Source: DATEDA01 sp963754305
Lineage (GTDB): Bacteria > Pseudomonadota > Gammaproteobacteria > Burkholderiales > SG8-39
Assembly (NCBI GenBank): GCA_963754305.1
Contig: CAVWFR010000036.1
Coordinates: 62,001 to 126,000, forward strand
Reading direction: 5' to 3'
Length of the DNA stretch: 64,000 nucleotides
Shown here: positions 44,871-52,144 of the stretch, piece by piece
Layout of the letters: the number at the start of each line of letters is the position of its first letter
Numbering within the stretch: position 1 is the stretch's first letter
Position numbers and translations under genes: made by a program
Notes under the pieces: model-generated
Databases searched by the model: none
Seen by the model: the letters and a program-made list of their open reading frames with translations, nothing else
Told to the model about the DNA's origin: nothing

Positions 44871-45126
44871 AACTTGTGACGCCTGCCTCGCCGCAGATTC
44901 GGAAGCCGGAAAGCCACGGCGACTCGTCCCGGTGACAGCACGCGCGCCAGGCCGACAACCCGACGATACTCCGCGGCCGGTTCGGCGTGCATACGCCCTT
45001 CCTCGAGCATCGCCGCGAGTGGTACCGCCGGTCGGCGTTCGCGGGCTCGAGGTCGACCGCGCCGCGCAGGCGCCGCACCGCTGCGTCGAGGCGAGCGCTC
45101 GCGGTGGGCAGCGAGCCCGGTTCGAA
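44871..45126 (-). pseudogene. Remnant of a TPR gene between trpG and trpD
   Basis: Two frames give TPR-like sequence: SARLDAAVRRLRGAVDLEPANADRRYH, then, after adding one base near 45019-45022, LAAMLEEGRMHAEPAAEYRRVVGLA. The joined reading fits the TPR helix A/B pattern (A..LxxAVDLEPxNADxxYHLAxMLEEGRxxAAAEYRRV). It has no start codon or ribosome site and the 3' part degenerates into Arg-rich sequence. The rest of the 392-bp gap holds nothing recognisable. Confidence 0.5.
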
Positions 45127-45159
45127 CGTGCCGCGGCTTTTTCCGCCGAGGCCATGGTG

Positions 45160-45732
45160 CTACGCGCTGCGCGTCCGGAGAAAGTTCGCGAGCATCGCGT
45201 GCCCGTGCTCGGTCAGGATCGCCTCGGGGTGGAACTGCACGCCCTCCACCGCGAGGCTGCGGTGACGCAGACCCATGATCTCGCCGTCGTCGGTCCAGGC
45301 GGTGACCTCCAGACAGTCGGGCAGCGATTCGCGCGCCACCGCGAGCGAGTGATACCGCGTGGCGATGAAGGGGCTCGGCAAACCGGCGAAGACGCCTTGC
45401 CCGCCATGATGAACGCCCGAGGTCTTGCCGTGCATCAGGGTCCGCGCGTGCACCACCGTGCCGCCGTAAGCTTGCCCGATCGCCTGGTGCCCGAGGCACA
45501 CGCCGAGGATCGGGATCTTCCCGCCGAGCTCGCCGATGAGCGGCAGCGAAATCCCCGCCTCGTTCGGCGAGCATGGGCCGGGCGAGATCACGATCTTGGC
45601 CGGCTGCATGGCGCTCACCTCCGCAACCGTGGCCTCGTCGTTGCGCACGACCCTCACCTCGGCGCCCAGCTCGCCGAGGTACTGGACGAGGTTGTAGGTG
45701 AAAGAGTCGTAGTTGTCGATCATCAGGAGCAT
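45160..45732 (-). CDS. trpG: Anthranilate synthase glutaminase subunit
   Basis: Class I glutamine amidotransferase supplying ammonia to TrpE; 190 residues. Cys79 in GVCLGHQAIGQAYGG, the catalytic His/Glu in GVQFHPEAILTEHG, and the start MLLMIDNYDSFTYNLVQYLGELG. Could also serve folate synthesis if no PabA exists. Separated from trpE by 373 bp that carries a small gene on the other strand. Confidence 0.97.
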   Translation of the reverse strand: MLLMIDNYDSFTYNLVQYLGELGAEVRVVRNDEATVAEVSAMQPAKIVISPGPCSPNEAGISLPLIGELGGKIPILGVCLGHQAIGQAYGGTVVHARTLMHGKTSGVHHGGQGVFAGLPSPFIATRYHSLAVARESLPDCLEVTAWTDDGEIMGLRHRSLAVEGVQFHPEAILTEHGHAMLANFLRTRSA

Positions 45733-45893
45733 GCCTGGCCGCTCCGTTCGCCCCTGCCGTCCACATCAGCCGGACGGCCCACGGTCCGGGGGAGCAACTG
45801 CACCCCTCGGACACGCTTAGGTCGGAGAACCTTTTCGGTCTGGTGCGGTCTCCGCGCGAGGTGCACACTGTCCCTCCCCGAAATGACCTTGAC

Positions 45894-46085
45894 ATGACCG
45901 ATCGCGCGTCTGAGTACGAAAGCAAGGCCGTAGCCGGTGTCCGCTGCCCGCGCTGCCAGGGCACCATCATCCGCGTACGGCGTCGCACGCTCGACAGGTT
46001 GATCAACTTGGTTCTCACGCGGCACCGCTACCGCTGCACCGCAGTCGGCTGCGGCTGGGAGGGCAGGATCCGGCCCTTGCGGTAG
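45894..46085 (+). CDS. Small zinc-ribbon protein, opposite strand within trp operon
   Basis: 63 residues with two cysteine pairs, RCPRC and RYRCTAVGCGWEGR, a compact zinc ribbon, and a basic middle (IRVRRRTLDRLINLVLTRHRYR) suited to nucleic-acid contact. ATG 45894 lacks a clear Shine-Dalgarno. It lies between trpE and trpG, antisense to the presumed trp transcript. Not recognised as a named family. Confidence 0.6.
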   Translation: MTDRASEYESKAVAGVRCPRCQGTIIRVRRRTLDRLINLVLTRHRYRCTAVGCGWEGRIRPLR

Positions 46086-46105
46086 ATCCAGGTCGCGCGC
46101 GCAGC

Positions 46106-47584
46106 TCATTCGAGCCTCGAGTCCAGACCCGCGGTCGCCATCTCGGCCGCGCGCAGCAGCGCCCGCGCCTTCATGTTCGTCTCGTTCCACTCGCTCTCCG
46201 CGATCGAATCGGCGACGATGCCGGCGGCCGCCTGCGCGTGCAGCAGCCCGTCCTTCAGCACCGCGGCGCGGATCGCGATCGCGAGGTCCATGTCGCCGAG
46301 GTAGCCGAGATACCCGACCGCGCCCGAGTACACGCCGCGCTTCACCGGCTCGAGCTCGTCGATGATCTCCATCGCCCGCACCTTCGGCGTGCCGGTGACC
46401 GTGCCCGCCGGAAAGGTCGCGCGCAGCACCGCTAGCGCGTCGAGCCCCGGCTTCAGGCGCCCTTCGACGTTCGACACGATGTGCATCACGTGCGAGTAGC
46501 GCTCGATCACCATCGTGTCGGTCACGCGCACCGAACCGATCTCGCTCACGCGGCCGACGTCGTTGCGGCCGAGGTCGATCAGCATGACGTGCTCGGCGCG
46601 CTCCTTCGGATCGGCGAGCAGTTCCTCGGCGAGCGCGCGGTCTTCCTCCGGGGTCGCACCGCGGCGCCGCGTGCCGGCGATCGGGCGGAGCGTCACCTTG
46701 TCGCCCTCGAGCCGCACCAGGATCTCGGGCGAGGCGCCGACGACGTGGAAATCGCGGAAGTCGAAGAAGAACATGTACGGCGACGGATTCAGCGAGCGTA
46801 GCGCGCGGTAGAGCGCGAGCGGCGCCCCGGCGAAGCGCCGCGTGAGCCGCTGCGCGACCTGCACCTGCATGACGTCGCCGTCGAAGATATAGCGCTTCGC
46901 TTTCGCCACCGCCGCGAGAAAGCTCGCCTCGCCGAAGCCCGACTGAGGCTCGTGGGCGACGCTCGGGCCGTGCGGCGGGATCGAGACCGGCTCGCGCAAC
47001 GCCGCGAGGAGCTGCGCGAGCCGCTCCTTGCCGTGCGCATACGCATTCGGATTGCGCGGATCGGCGTACACCACGAGATAGAGCTTCCCAGCAAGGTTGT
47101 CGACGATCGCGATCTCCTCCGATTGCAGGAGCACGATGTCGGGCGTGCCGATCGGATCGGGCTTCTCGGGGCGTCGGTCGAGCTTGGGCTCGATGTAACG
47201 CACGGTGTCGTAGCCGAAGCAGCCGACCAGCCCGCCGGCAAAGCGCGGGAGCCCCAGGAGCGGCGCGGCGCGGTAGCGCTCGAGGTAGGCCCGCACGAAC
47301 TCGAGGGGATCGGCGAAATCCGCCTCCTCGGCGACTGTCTCGCCCTGCAGCACCTGAGCCTTGCGGCCGCGCACGACGATGCGCGCGTGCGCCGGAAGGC
47401 CGATGAACGAATAGCGCCCGAAGCGCTCGCCGCCCTGGACCGATTCGAGCAGGTAGGAGTAAGGCTTCGCCGCGAGCTTGAGATAGATCGAGAGCGGCGT
47501 GTCGAGATCGGCGAAGGTCTCCAGCACCAGGGGCACTCGGTTGAAGCCCGCGGCGGCGAGCCGCTTGAATTCGGTTTCGGTCAT
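46106..47584 (-). CDS. trpE: Anthranilate synthase component I
   Basis: Converts chorismate to anthranilate; 492 residues. The feedback site with LLES (VQGGE) near residue 46-50, and catalytic blocks PIAGTRRRG, DLGRNDVGRV, ATFPAGTVTGTPKVRAMEIIDELE and GYLGDMDLAIAIR. Alone, not fused to TrpG. First enzyme gene of the trp operon, preceded by a tryptophan-rich leader peptide and, upstream of it, gph and rpe on the same strand. Confidence 0.97.
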   Translation of the reverse strand: MTETEFKRLAAAGFNRVPLVLETFADLDTPLSIYLKLAAKPYSYLLESVQGGERFGRYSFIGLPAHARIVVRGRKAQVLQGETVAEEADFADPLEFVRAYLERYRAAPLLGLPRFAGGLVGCFGYDTVRYIEPKLDRRPEKPDPIGTPDIVLLQSEEIAIVDNLAGKLYLVVYADPRNPNAYAHGKERLAQLLAALREPVSIPPHGPSVAHEPQSGFGEASFLAAVAKAKRYIFDGDVMQVQVAQRLTRRFAGAPLALYRALRSLNPSPYMFFFDFRDFHVVGASPEILVRLEGDKVTLRPIAGTRRRGATPEEDRALAEELLADPKERAEHVMLIDLGRNDVGRVSEIGSVRVTDTMVIERYSHVMHIVSNVEGRLKPGLDALAVLRATFPAGTVTGTPKVRAMEIIDELEPVKRGVYSGAVGYLGYLGDMDLAIAIRAAVLKDGLLHAQAAAGIVADSIAESEWNETNMKARALLRAAEMATAGLDSRLE

Positions 47585-47606
47585 GAGCCTTCCGTCGAAC
47601 GTGCTG

Positions 47607-47697
47607 CGAGAACCTGCGGGGGGCGCGTCGAACGCGCCCGAGAGCGATCGGCTAGCTGCGCCAGAAGCGCCAGCTACGCCAAAGGTCCCGGTTCTCG
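47607..47697 (-). promoter_or_regulatory. Candidate trp attenuator / leader RNA structures
   Basis: Three features between the leader peptide and trpE: a perfect 7-bp hairpin GGGCGCG-TTCGA-CGCGCCC (47639-47621); an 8-bp long-range pair, CGAGAACC in the peptide coding region (47697-47690) with GGTTCTCG downstream (47614-47607); and a stem inside the tryptophan-codon stretch (TAGCTGGCGC with GCGCAGCTA). Alternative pairing driven by ribosome stalling is plausible. The hairpin lacks a U-run, so the outcome might be translational or Rho-dependent. Confidence 0.5.
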
Positions 47698-47714
47698 AAG
47701 CACGGGCAGCTCAT
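47652..47714 (-). CDS. trpL: Putative trp operon leader peptide
   Basis: A 20-codon open frame, ATG 47714 to TAG 47652, reading ...DLWRSWRFWRS with three UGG codons at positions 12, 15 and 18, 67 bp upstream of trpE. Trp codons clustered just before a hairpin region are the classic mark of attenuation. No good Shine-Dalgarno precedes it, which is the main weakness. Confidence 0.65.
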   Translation of the reverse strand: MSCPCFENRDLWRSWRFWRS

Positions 47715-47716
47715 AT

Positions 47717-47774
47717 AGATGTGCGAAAGATGTGCGAAAGATGTACGAACGATGTACGAGACGCGATGTACGAG
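47717..47774. repeat. Five 11-bp tandem repeats in the trp leader
   Basis: Consensus (plus strand) NGATGTRCGAA/G at 47717-47727, 47728-47738, 47739-47749, 47750-47760 and, after 3 bases, 47764-47774. They lie between the predicted promoter and the leader peptide, so would be transcribed as repeated UUCGYACAUCU. Confidence 0.75.
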
Positions 47775-47802
47775 GTGCGGGCGGAGGGAAGAAGTCGCGC
47801 GG

Positions 47803-47832
47803 ACTATAGCACCGGCTCATCGCCTGGGACAA
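47803..47832 (-). promoter_or_regulatory. Predicted promoter of the trp operon
   Basis: TTGTCC (47832-47827), 18 bases, TATAGT (47808-47803). Start expected near 47796, giving a leader of about 210 bases. It lies within 20-50 bp of the gph stop. Confidence 0.5.
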
Positions 47833-47850
47833 CGGTCCGAGATCCCGTCA

Positions 47851-48540
47851 TCACGCGGGATCGCCGCGATCGTCCCGCCGCTCGAGTCGGCGCGCCGCCT
47901 CGACGAGGTCGCCAACGATCGCGTCGCAGGCGAGCGTCTCTACCGGCCGGCCCTCGTTGTACCCGTATGGCACGCACCACACCGCGCAGCCGGCGGCCCG
48001 CGCGGCGAGGACGTCGTTCGCGGAGTCGCCTATCACGAGGGTATCCCCCACGTCGGCGCCAAGCAGCTCGCAGGCGTGCAGGACCGGCAGGGGATCAGGC
48101 TTCCGGCGCGCGACGGTGTCGCCGCTGACCACGCACCCGAAGAATCCCGCGAGATCGGCCCGGTCGAGCAGGTCCCGGGTGAAGCGGCCAGCCTTGTTCG
48201 TGACACAGCCGAGGCGGAAGCCGAGCTCGTGGATGCGCGTGAGCCCCGCGACGACGCCGGGATAAGGACGCGAGCGCCGGCCGGACTCCGCGGCGTAATG
48301 ACGCTCGAAGACCGGCAGCGCGCGAGCGAAGAGTGCCGGCGCCGCGGTGCCGTCGGCCGCGCCGGTGAGCGTGCGGTGGACGAGCCCGGCCAACCCCTGC
48401 CCGATGTAATCGGCGATCGCGGCGGGGTCGCGCGCCGGCAGTCCGAGCTCCGCGAGCATCGCGTTCGCCGCGGCGGCGAGGTCGGGGGCGGTGTGGAGCA
48501 GTGTGCCGTCGAGATCGAACAGGACGGCGCGGAACGCCAT
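47851..48540 (-). CDS. gph: Phosphoglycolate phosphatase
   Basis: HAD-superfamily phosphatase, 229 residues: FDLDGTLLHTAPD (nucleophile D9, acid D11), TNKAGRF, and KPDPLPVLHA / GDSANDVLAARAAG. Removes phosphoglycolate arising from DNA repair. The neighbour order rpe-gph-trpE is typical for betaproteobacteria. It follows rpe by 12 bp. Confidence 0.92.
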   Translation of the reverse strand: MAFRAVLFDLDGTLLHTAPDLAAAANAMLAELGLPARDPAAIADYIGQGLAGLVHRTLTGAADGTAAPALFARALPVFERHYAAESGRRSRPYPGVVAGLTRIHELGFRLGCVTNKAGRFTRDLLDRADLAGFFGCVVSGDTVARRKPDPLPVLHACELLGADVGDTLVIGDSANDVLAARAAGCAVWCVPYGYNEGRPVETLACDAIVGDLVEAARRLERRDDRGDPA

Positions 48541-48552
48541 TCGACCCGGCGC

Positions 48553-49236
48553 CTACGCGCTTGCGATCGCCGCGCGCATCGCGGCGATCGTGGCGTCGTA
48601 GTTCCTGGCGCCGAAGATCGCCGACCCGGCGACGAAGGTGTCGGCGCCGGCTCGCGCGATCGCGGCGATGTTGTCGATCTTCACGCCGCCGTCCACTTCG
48701 AGCAGCACCTCGCGGCCCGCCGTCTGCGCGTGATCGTCGATCCGGCGGCGCGCCTCCCGCAGCTTGTCGAGCGCGGTGGGGATGAATTGCTGCCCGCCAA
48801 AACCCGGGTTGACCGACATGATCAGCACCAGGTCGAGCGACCCGAGCGTGTAGTCCAGCCAGTCGAGCGGCGTCGCCGGGTTGAATACGAGCCCCGGACG
48901 GCAGCCCGACTCCCGGATGAGCCCGATCGTCCGGTCGATGTGCTCGCTCGCCTCGGGATGGAAGCTGATGATGTTCGCCCCGGCGCGGGCGAAGTCGGGG
49001 ACGATCCGGTCGACGGGTTTGACCATCAGGTGAACGTCGATCACCCCCTGCGTGTGCGGCCGGATCGCTTCGCAGACGAGCGGCCCGATGGTGAGGTTGG
49101 GGACGTAGTGGTTGTCCATCACGTCGAAGTGCACGAAATCGGCGCCCGCCGCGACCACCGCGCGCACCTCTTCGCCCAGGCGCGCGAAATCGGCCGAGAG
49201 GATAGACGCGGCGATGCGGTGAGCGCGCGCAGCCAT
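48553..49236 (-). CDS. rpe: Ribulose-phosphate 3-epimerase
   Basis: Interconverts ribulose-5-P and xylulose-5-P; 227-residue TIM barrel. Metal and acid/base residues in RIAASILSADFARLG, FVHFDVMDNHYVPN, VHLMV, MSVNPGFGGQ and EVDGGVKIDN are all present. ATG 49236 has a TAGAAT box 10 bases upstream and no Shine-Dalgarno; leaderless start likely. Confidence 0.96.
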   Translation of the reverse strand: MAARAHRIAASILSADFARLGEEVRAVVAAGADFVHFDVMDNHYVPNLTIGPLVCEAIRPHTQGVIDVHLMVKPVDRIVPDFARAGANIISFHPEASEHIDRTIGLIRESGCRPGLVFNPATPLDWLDYTLGSLDLVLIMSVNPGFGGQQFIPTALDKLREARRRIDDHAQTAGREVLLEVDGGVKIDNIAAIARAGADTFVAGSAIFGARNYDATIAAMRAAIASA

Positions 49237-49246
49237 AGGTGAGGTG

Positions 49247-49252
49247 ATTCTA
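49247..49252 (-). promoter_or_regulatory. -10 box of rpe (near-leaderless)
   Basis: TAGAAT, 10 bases before the rpe ATG; no recognisable -35. Confidence 0.4.
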
Positions 49253-49530
49253 GACGATGCGAGGGGGCCTATACCCCGCATCCCTCGCGCGTTCCGAGTC
49301 TCTCTTCGGCAACGCGCCGCCCGGGCGCGACGGAGTATGCTAATCGACCTCCAGATGCACCACGGCGAAGCGTGCCATGGCGATTCGCACGGCCGAGCCC
49401 GCATTCCCGCCGCCGTGCGGCGGCCGAACGCGACTGGCCAAACGTCGTGCCGCTCGCCGGACGCCGCTGGCGCGCGACGCCCCGGCGTCGGCCCGTTGTG
49501 CGCGCCGGCGTTTTCGGGTGCAATAGCCTC

Positions 49531-49914
49531 ATGACGCTAGACAAGAAGTACGAGATCAGCGTGGGCGCGGAATCCAAGTACCTCGCCGACCAGTCCGACG
49601 AACCCGCCGGACGGTTCGTGTTCGCCTACACCATCACGGTGCGCAACACCGGTAGCGTCGCGGCGCAGCTCGTCAGCCGCCACTGGATCATCACCGACGG
49701 CAACAATCACGTGCAGGAGGTGCGCGGGCTCGGCGTCGTCGGCGAGCAGCCGCTTCTCGCCCCTGGCGAGAGCTTCCAGTACTCGAGCGGAGCCGCGATC
49801 GCGACCGCCGTCGGGACGATGCGCGGAACCTACCAGATGCTTGCCGACGACGGCACGCGCTTCGACGCGCCCATCCCGGAGTTCACGCTTTCCATCCCGC
49901 GCACGCTGCATTGA
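49531..49914 (+). CDS. apaG: ApaG protein
   Basis: 127-residue fibronectin-III-like fold with VRNTGSVAAQLVSRHWIITDGNNHVQEVRGLGVVGEQP and GTMRGTYQM, diagnostic for ApaG. Role loosely linked to Co2+ resistance and Ap4A metabolism in enterics. ATG 49531 picked for MTLDKKYEISV. Follows a 290-bp gap in which I see nothing else. Confidence 0.95.
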   Translation: MTLDKKYEISVGAESKYLADQSDEPAGRFVFAYTITVRNTGSVAAQLVSRHWIITDGNNHVQEVRGLGVVGEQPLLAPGESFQYSSGAAIATAVGTMRGTYQMLADDGTRFDAPIPEFTLSIPRTLH

Positions 49915-50023
49915 GCCAAGAAGGGACTTGCCGCCGTGGCGACGAGTTCTCCTGAATTCGGGGAGCACGAGGGCCGCGAGCCTGGGCATGATCCTGCGTA
50001 TCCCGAAGCTGGCAACATGCGCC

Positions 50024-50110
50024 TCACTTGCGCGTCGTCCACCACACGATGAATGCGGCGATCGCTAGCGCGGTCGCCATCTCGACGAGCAGGATCCAGA
50101 AGCCATTCAT
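50024..50110 (-). CDS. Possible 28-aa single-helix membrane peptide
   Basis: ATG 50110 to TGA 50024: a short frame starting MNGFWILLVEMATALAIAAF with a C-terminal FIVWWTTRK, i.e. one hydrophobic helix, aromatic belt and positive tail. No ribosome site; its start abuts the mltA start on the other strand, so expression would need a leaderless message. Unrecognised. Confidence 0.38.
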   Translation of the reverse strand: MNGFWILLVEMATALAIAAFIVWWTTRK

Positions 50111-51364
50111 GTGCGAGGTGTGAGCATCCGTCCCCGCGGCATCCTACCGTACGCCCTCGCCGCAGCCCTGCTCGCGGCCTGCGCGACCAGGCCGCCCGAG
50201 CCTGACCCCAGGGTCGCAACCGGGGCCGTCTGCCCCGCACCCACCCCGTGCCCGGCGTGCCCCGCTTGTCCCGAGCCTCCGCCAGAAAAGGCGAAGGCGC
50301 CGACCCTCGCGCCCGCCAGCTTCGCTGACCTCCCGGGCTGGCGGGAGGACGACCTGGCGCTAGCGTGGGGCGCGTTCCGCGCGAGCTGCCGCGCGCTGCG
50401 GTTCCGCGAGCACTGGCGCGCCGCGTGCGAGCACGCAGGTGCCCTGAAGACGCCCGACGCCGCCGCGATCCGGGCGTGGTTCGAGGCGGACTTCAGTCCG
50501 TATCGGGTCGCGAACGCCGATGGCGGCACTCAGGGAATCGTCACCGGCTACTACGAGCCCCTGCTGCGCGGCAGCCGGGCGCGGGGCGCGCCCTACGTTC
50601 ATCCCCTGTACGCACCGCCCGACGATCTGCTCGTGATCGACCTCGCCGCGGTAGCGCCGGAGACGAGGCACCTCCGCCTCCGCGGACGGCTCGATGGCCG
50701 CCGGGTCGTGCCGTACTACTCGCGCGCCGAGATCGAAAGCGGTCTCGCTCCCGTCGCGGGCAAGGAGCTCGTCTATGTCGACGATGCGATCGAGGCGTTC
50801 TTCCTTCAGATCCAGGGCTCGGGCCGGGTGCGGCTCGAGTCCGGCGCGGAGCTGCGGCTCGGCTATGCCGATCAGAACGGACACGCCTACCACTCGATCG
50901 GGCGCTATCTCGTCGAGAAGGGCGAGCTCTCACTCGGCGAGGCGAGCATGCAGGGCATTCAGGCCTGGGCCCGGGCGAATCCGGCGCGGCTCGCCGAGCT
51001 GCTCAACCAGAATCCGAGCTTCGTCTTCTTCCGGGAGCTTCCGCCGGCAGCCGCGGGCCCCGGCGACGGTCCGATCGGCGCGCTCGGGGTCCCTCTGACC
51101 GCAGAGCGCTCGATCGCGGTCGACCCGCGCTTCGTTCCACTCGGGGCGCCGGTGTGGCTGGCGACGACTCGTCCGGACTCGGCGGCGCCCTTCGAACGTC
51201 TGACGCTCGCGCAGGACACCGGCGGTGCCATCCGCGGTGCGGTGCGCGCCGATTTCTACTGGGGCACCGGTCCTGCCGCCGGCGCCCTCGCCGGACGGAT
51301 GCGACAACAAGGCCGGATGTGGGTGTTGCTGCCGAAGGAGATGCCGCTGCCCCGGCAGCCTTGA
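50111..51364 (+). CDS. mltA: Membrane-bound lytic transglycosylase A
   Basis: Peptidoglycan-cleaving lipoprotein of the outer membrane, 417 residues. Lipobox LLAAC (Cys24); a Cys/Pro-rich linker (CPAPTPCPACPACPEPP, about 41-57) is unusual. GIVTGYYEPLLRGS, FFLQIQGSGRV and the 3D catalytic region LAQDTGGAIRGAVRADFYWG are conserved. The start is GTG 50111. Confidence 0.94.
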   Translation: MRGVSIRPRGILPYALAAALLAACATRPPEPDPRVATGAVCPAPTPCPACPACPEPPPEKAKAPTLAPASFADLPGWREDDLALAWGAFRASCRALRFREHWRAACEHAGALKTPDAAAIRAWFEADFSPYRVANADGGTQGIVTGYYEPLLRGSRARGAPYVHPLYAPPDDLLVIDLAAVAPETRHLRLRGRLDGRRVVPYYSRAEIESGLAPVAGKELVYVDDAIEAFFLQIQGSGRVRLESGAELRLGYADQNGHAYHSIGRYLVEKGELSLGEASMQGIQAWARANPARLAELLNQNPSFVFFRELPPAAAGPGDGPIGALGVPLTAERSIAVDPRFVPLGAPVWLATTRPDSAAPFERLTLAQDTGGAIRGAVRADFYWGTGPAAGALAGRMRQQGRMWVLLPKEMPLPRQP

Positions 51365-51404
51365 GCTCGCGGCGATGGCCGCGCGGGGTGGAACTTGCGG
51401 GCCG

Positions 51405-52130
51405 CTACTTCCTGGACGTTTCTTCCAGCATCTTGGTGAGCTTGGGCCCCGGCATCCAGCCCGCGACACGCTGGCCGTCGGCGAAGACGAGCGTCGGCGT
51501 GCCGTTGATCCGGTACTTGCGGCTGAGCGCGACGTTCTTCTCGAGCGGCGCCTCGCAGCCCGCCTTCGCCGCCGCCGGCTCGACGCCGTTCAGCATCAGG
51601 TCCATCCAGGCCTTGGCGCGGTCGGGCGCGCACCACACCGCCTTCGACATCGCCGCGGAGTCGGGCGCGATGATCGGAATCATGAACACGTGCACCGTGA
51701 CGTCGTCGATCTTCGCCAGCTCCTGGTCGAAGCGGCGGCAGTACGAGCAGCGCGGATCGGCGAAATAGGCGAGCTGGCGGGTGCCTTTCCCGCGCACGAT
51801 CTTGAACGATTGCGCGAGCGGCAGATCGGCGAAGCGGATGGCGTTCAGCTTGCGCATCCGCGCGTCGGTTAGATCGGTCTGGGTCTTGTTGTCGTAGATG
51901 TTGCCGATAAAGAAGTAGTCCGCGTTTTCGTCGATGTAGACGATGCGCGCACCCTCCTCGGTCGCGAGCCGGACCTCGTAGAGGCCGAGCACGCCCGCCT
52001 TGGCGACGCCCTCGACCTTGACGTCGGGCCCGAGCAGCTTCTCGACCGCCCTGCGGATCGCGGCTTCGTCCGCGTGGGCGGCGGAGACCGCCCCGGCAAA
52101 CAGCAGAAGAGCAAGCAGGTTGCGTAGCAT
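51405..52130 (-). CDS. dsbC: Thiol:disulfide interchange protein DsbC
   Basis: Periplasmic disulfide isomerase, 241 residues: signal peptide (1-20, AHA cut), dimerisation domain (about 21-80), thioredoxin domain with FADPRCSYCRRF (Cys128, Cys131) and cis-proline NGTPTLVF. Depends on DsbD for electrons. ATG 52130 lies 14 bp after the ubiquinone-hydroxylase gene, so the two are co-transcribed. Confidence 0.93.
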   Translation of the reverse strand: MLRNLLALLLFAGAVSAAHADEAAIRRAVEKLLGPDVKVEGVAKAGVLGLYEVRLATEEGARIVYIDENADYFFIGNIYDNKTQTDLTDARMRKLNAIRFADLPLAQSFKIVRGKGTRQLAYFADPRCSYCRRFDQELAKIDDVTVHVFMIPIIAPDSAAMSKAVWCAPDRAKAWMDLMLNGVEPAAAKAGCEAPLEKNVALSRKYRINGTPTLVFADGQRVAGWMPGPKLTKMLEETSRK

Positions 52131-52144
52131 GGTTGAAGACCCAG

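Noticed and set aside
43402..45897. 831-codon plus-strand frame opposite the trpD region
   Set aside because: Antisense shadow; trpD and trpG on the other strand account for the sequence.
47717..47774. CRISPR-like tandem repeats
   Set aside because: Repeats are 11 bp and contiguous with no spacers, and no cas genes are present.
47719..49242. 507-codon plus-strand frame opposite gph and rpe
   Set aside because: Shadow of two well-identified genes; starts inside the tandem repeats and has no recognisable domain.
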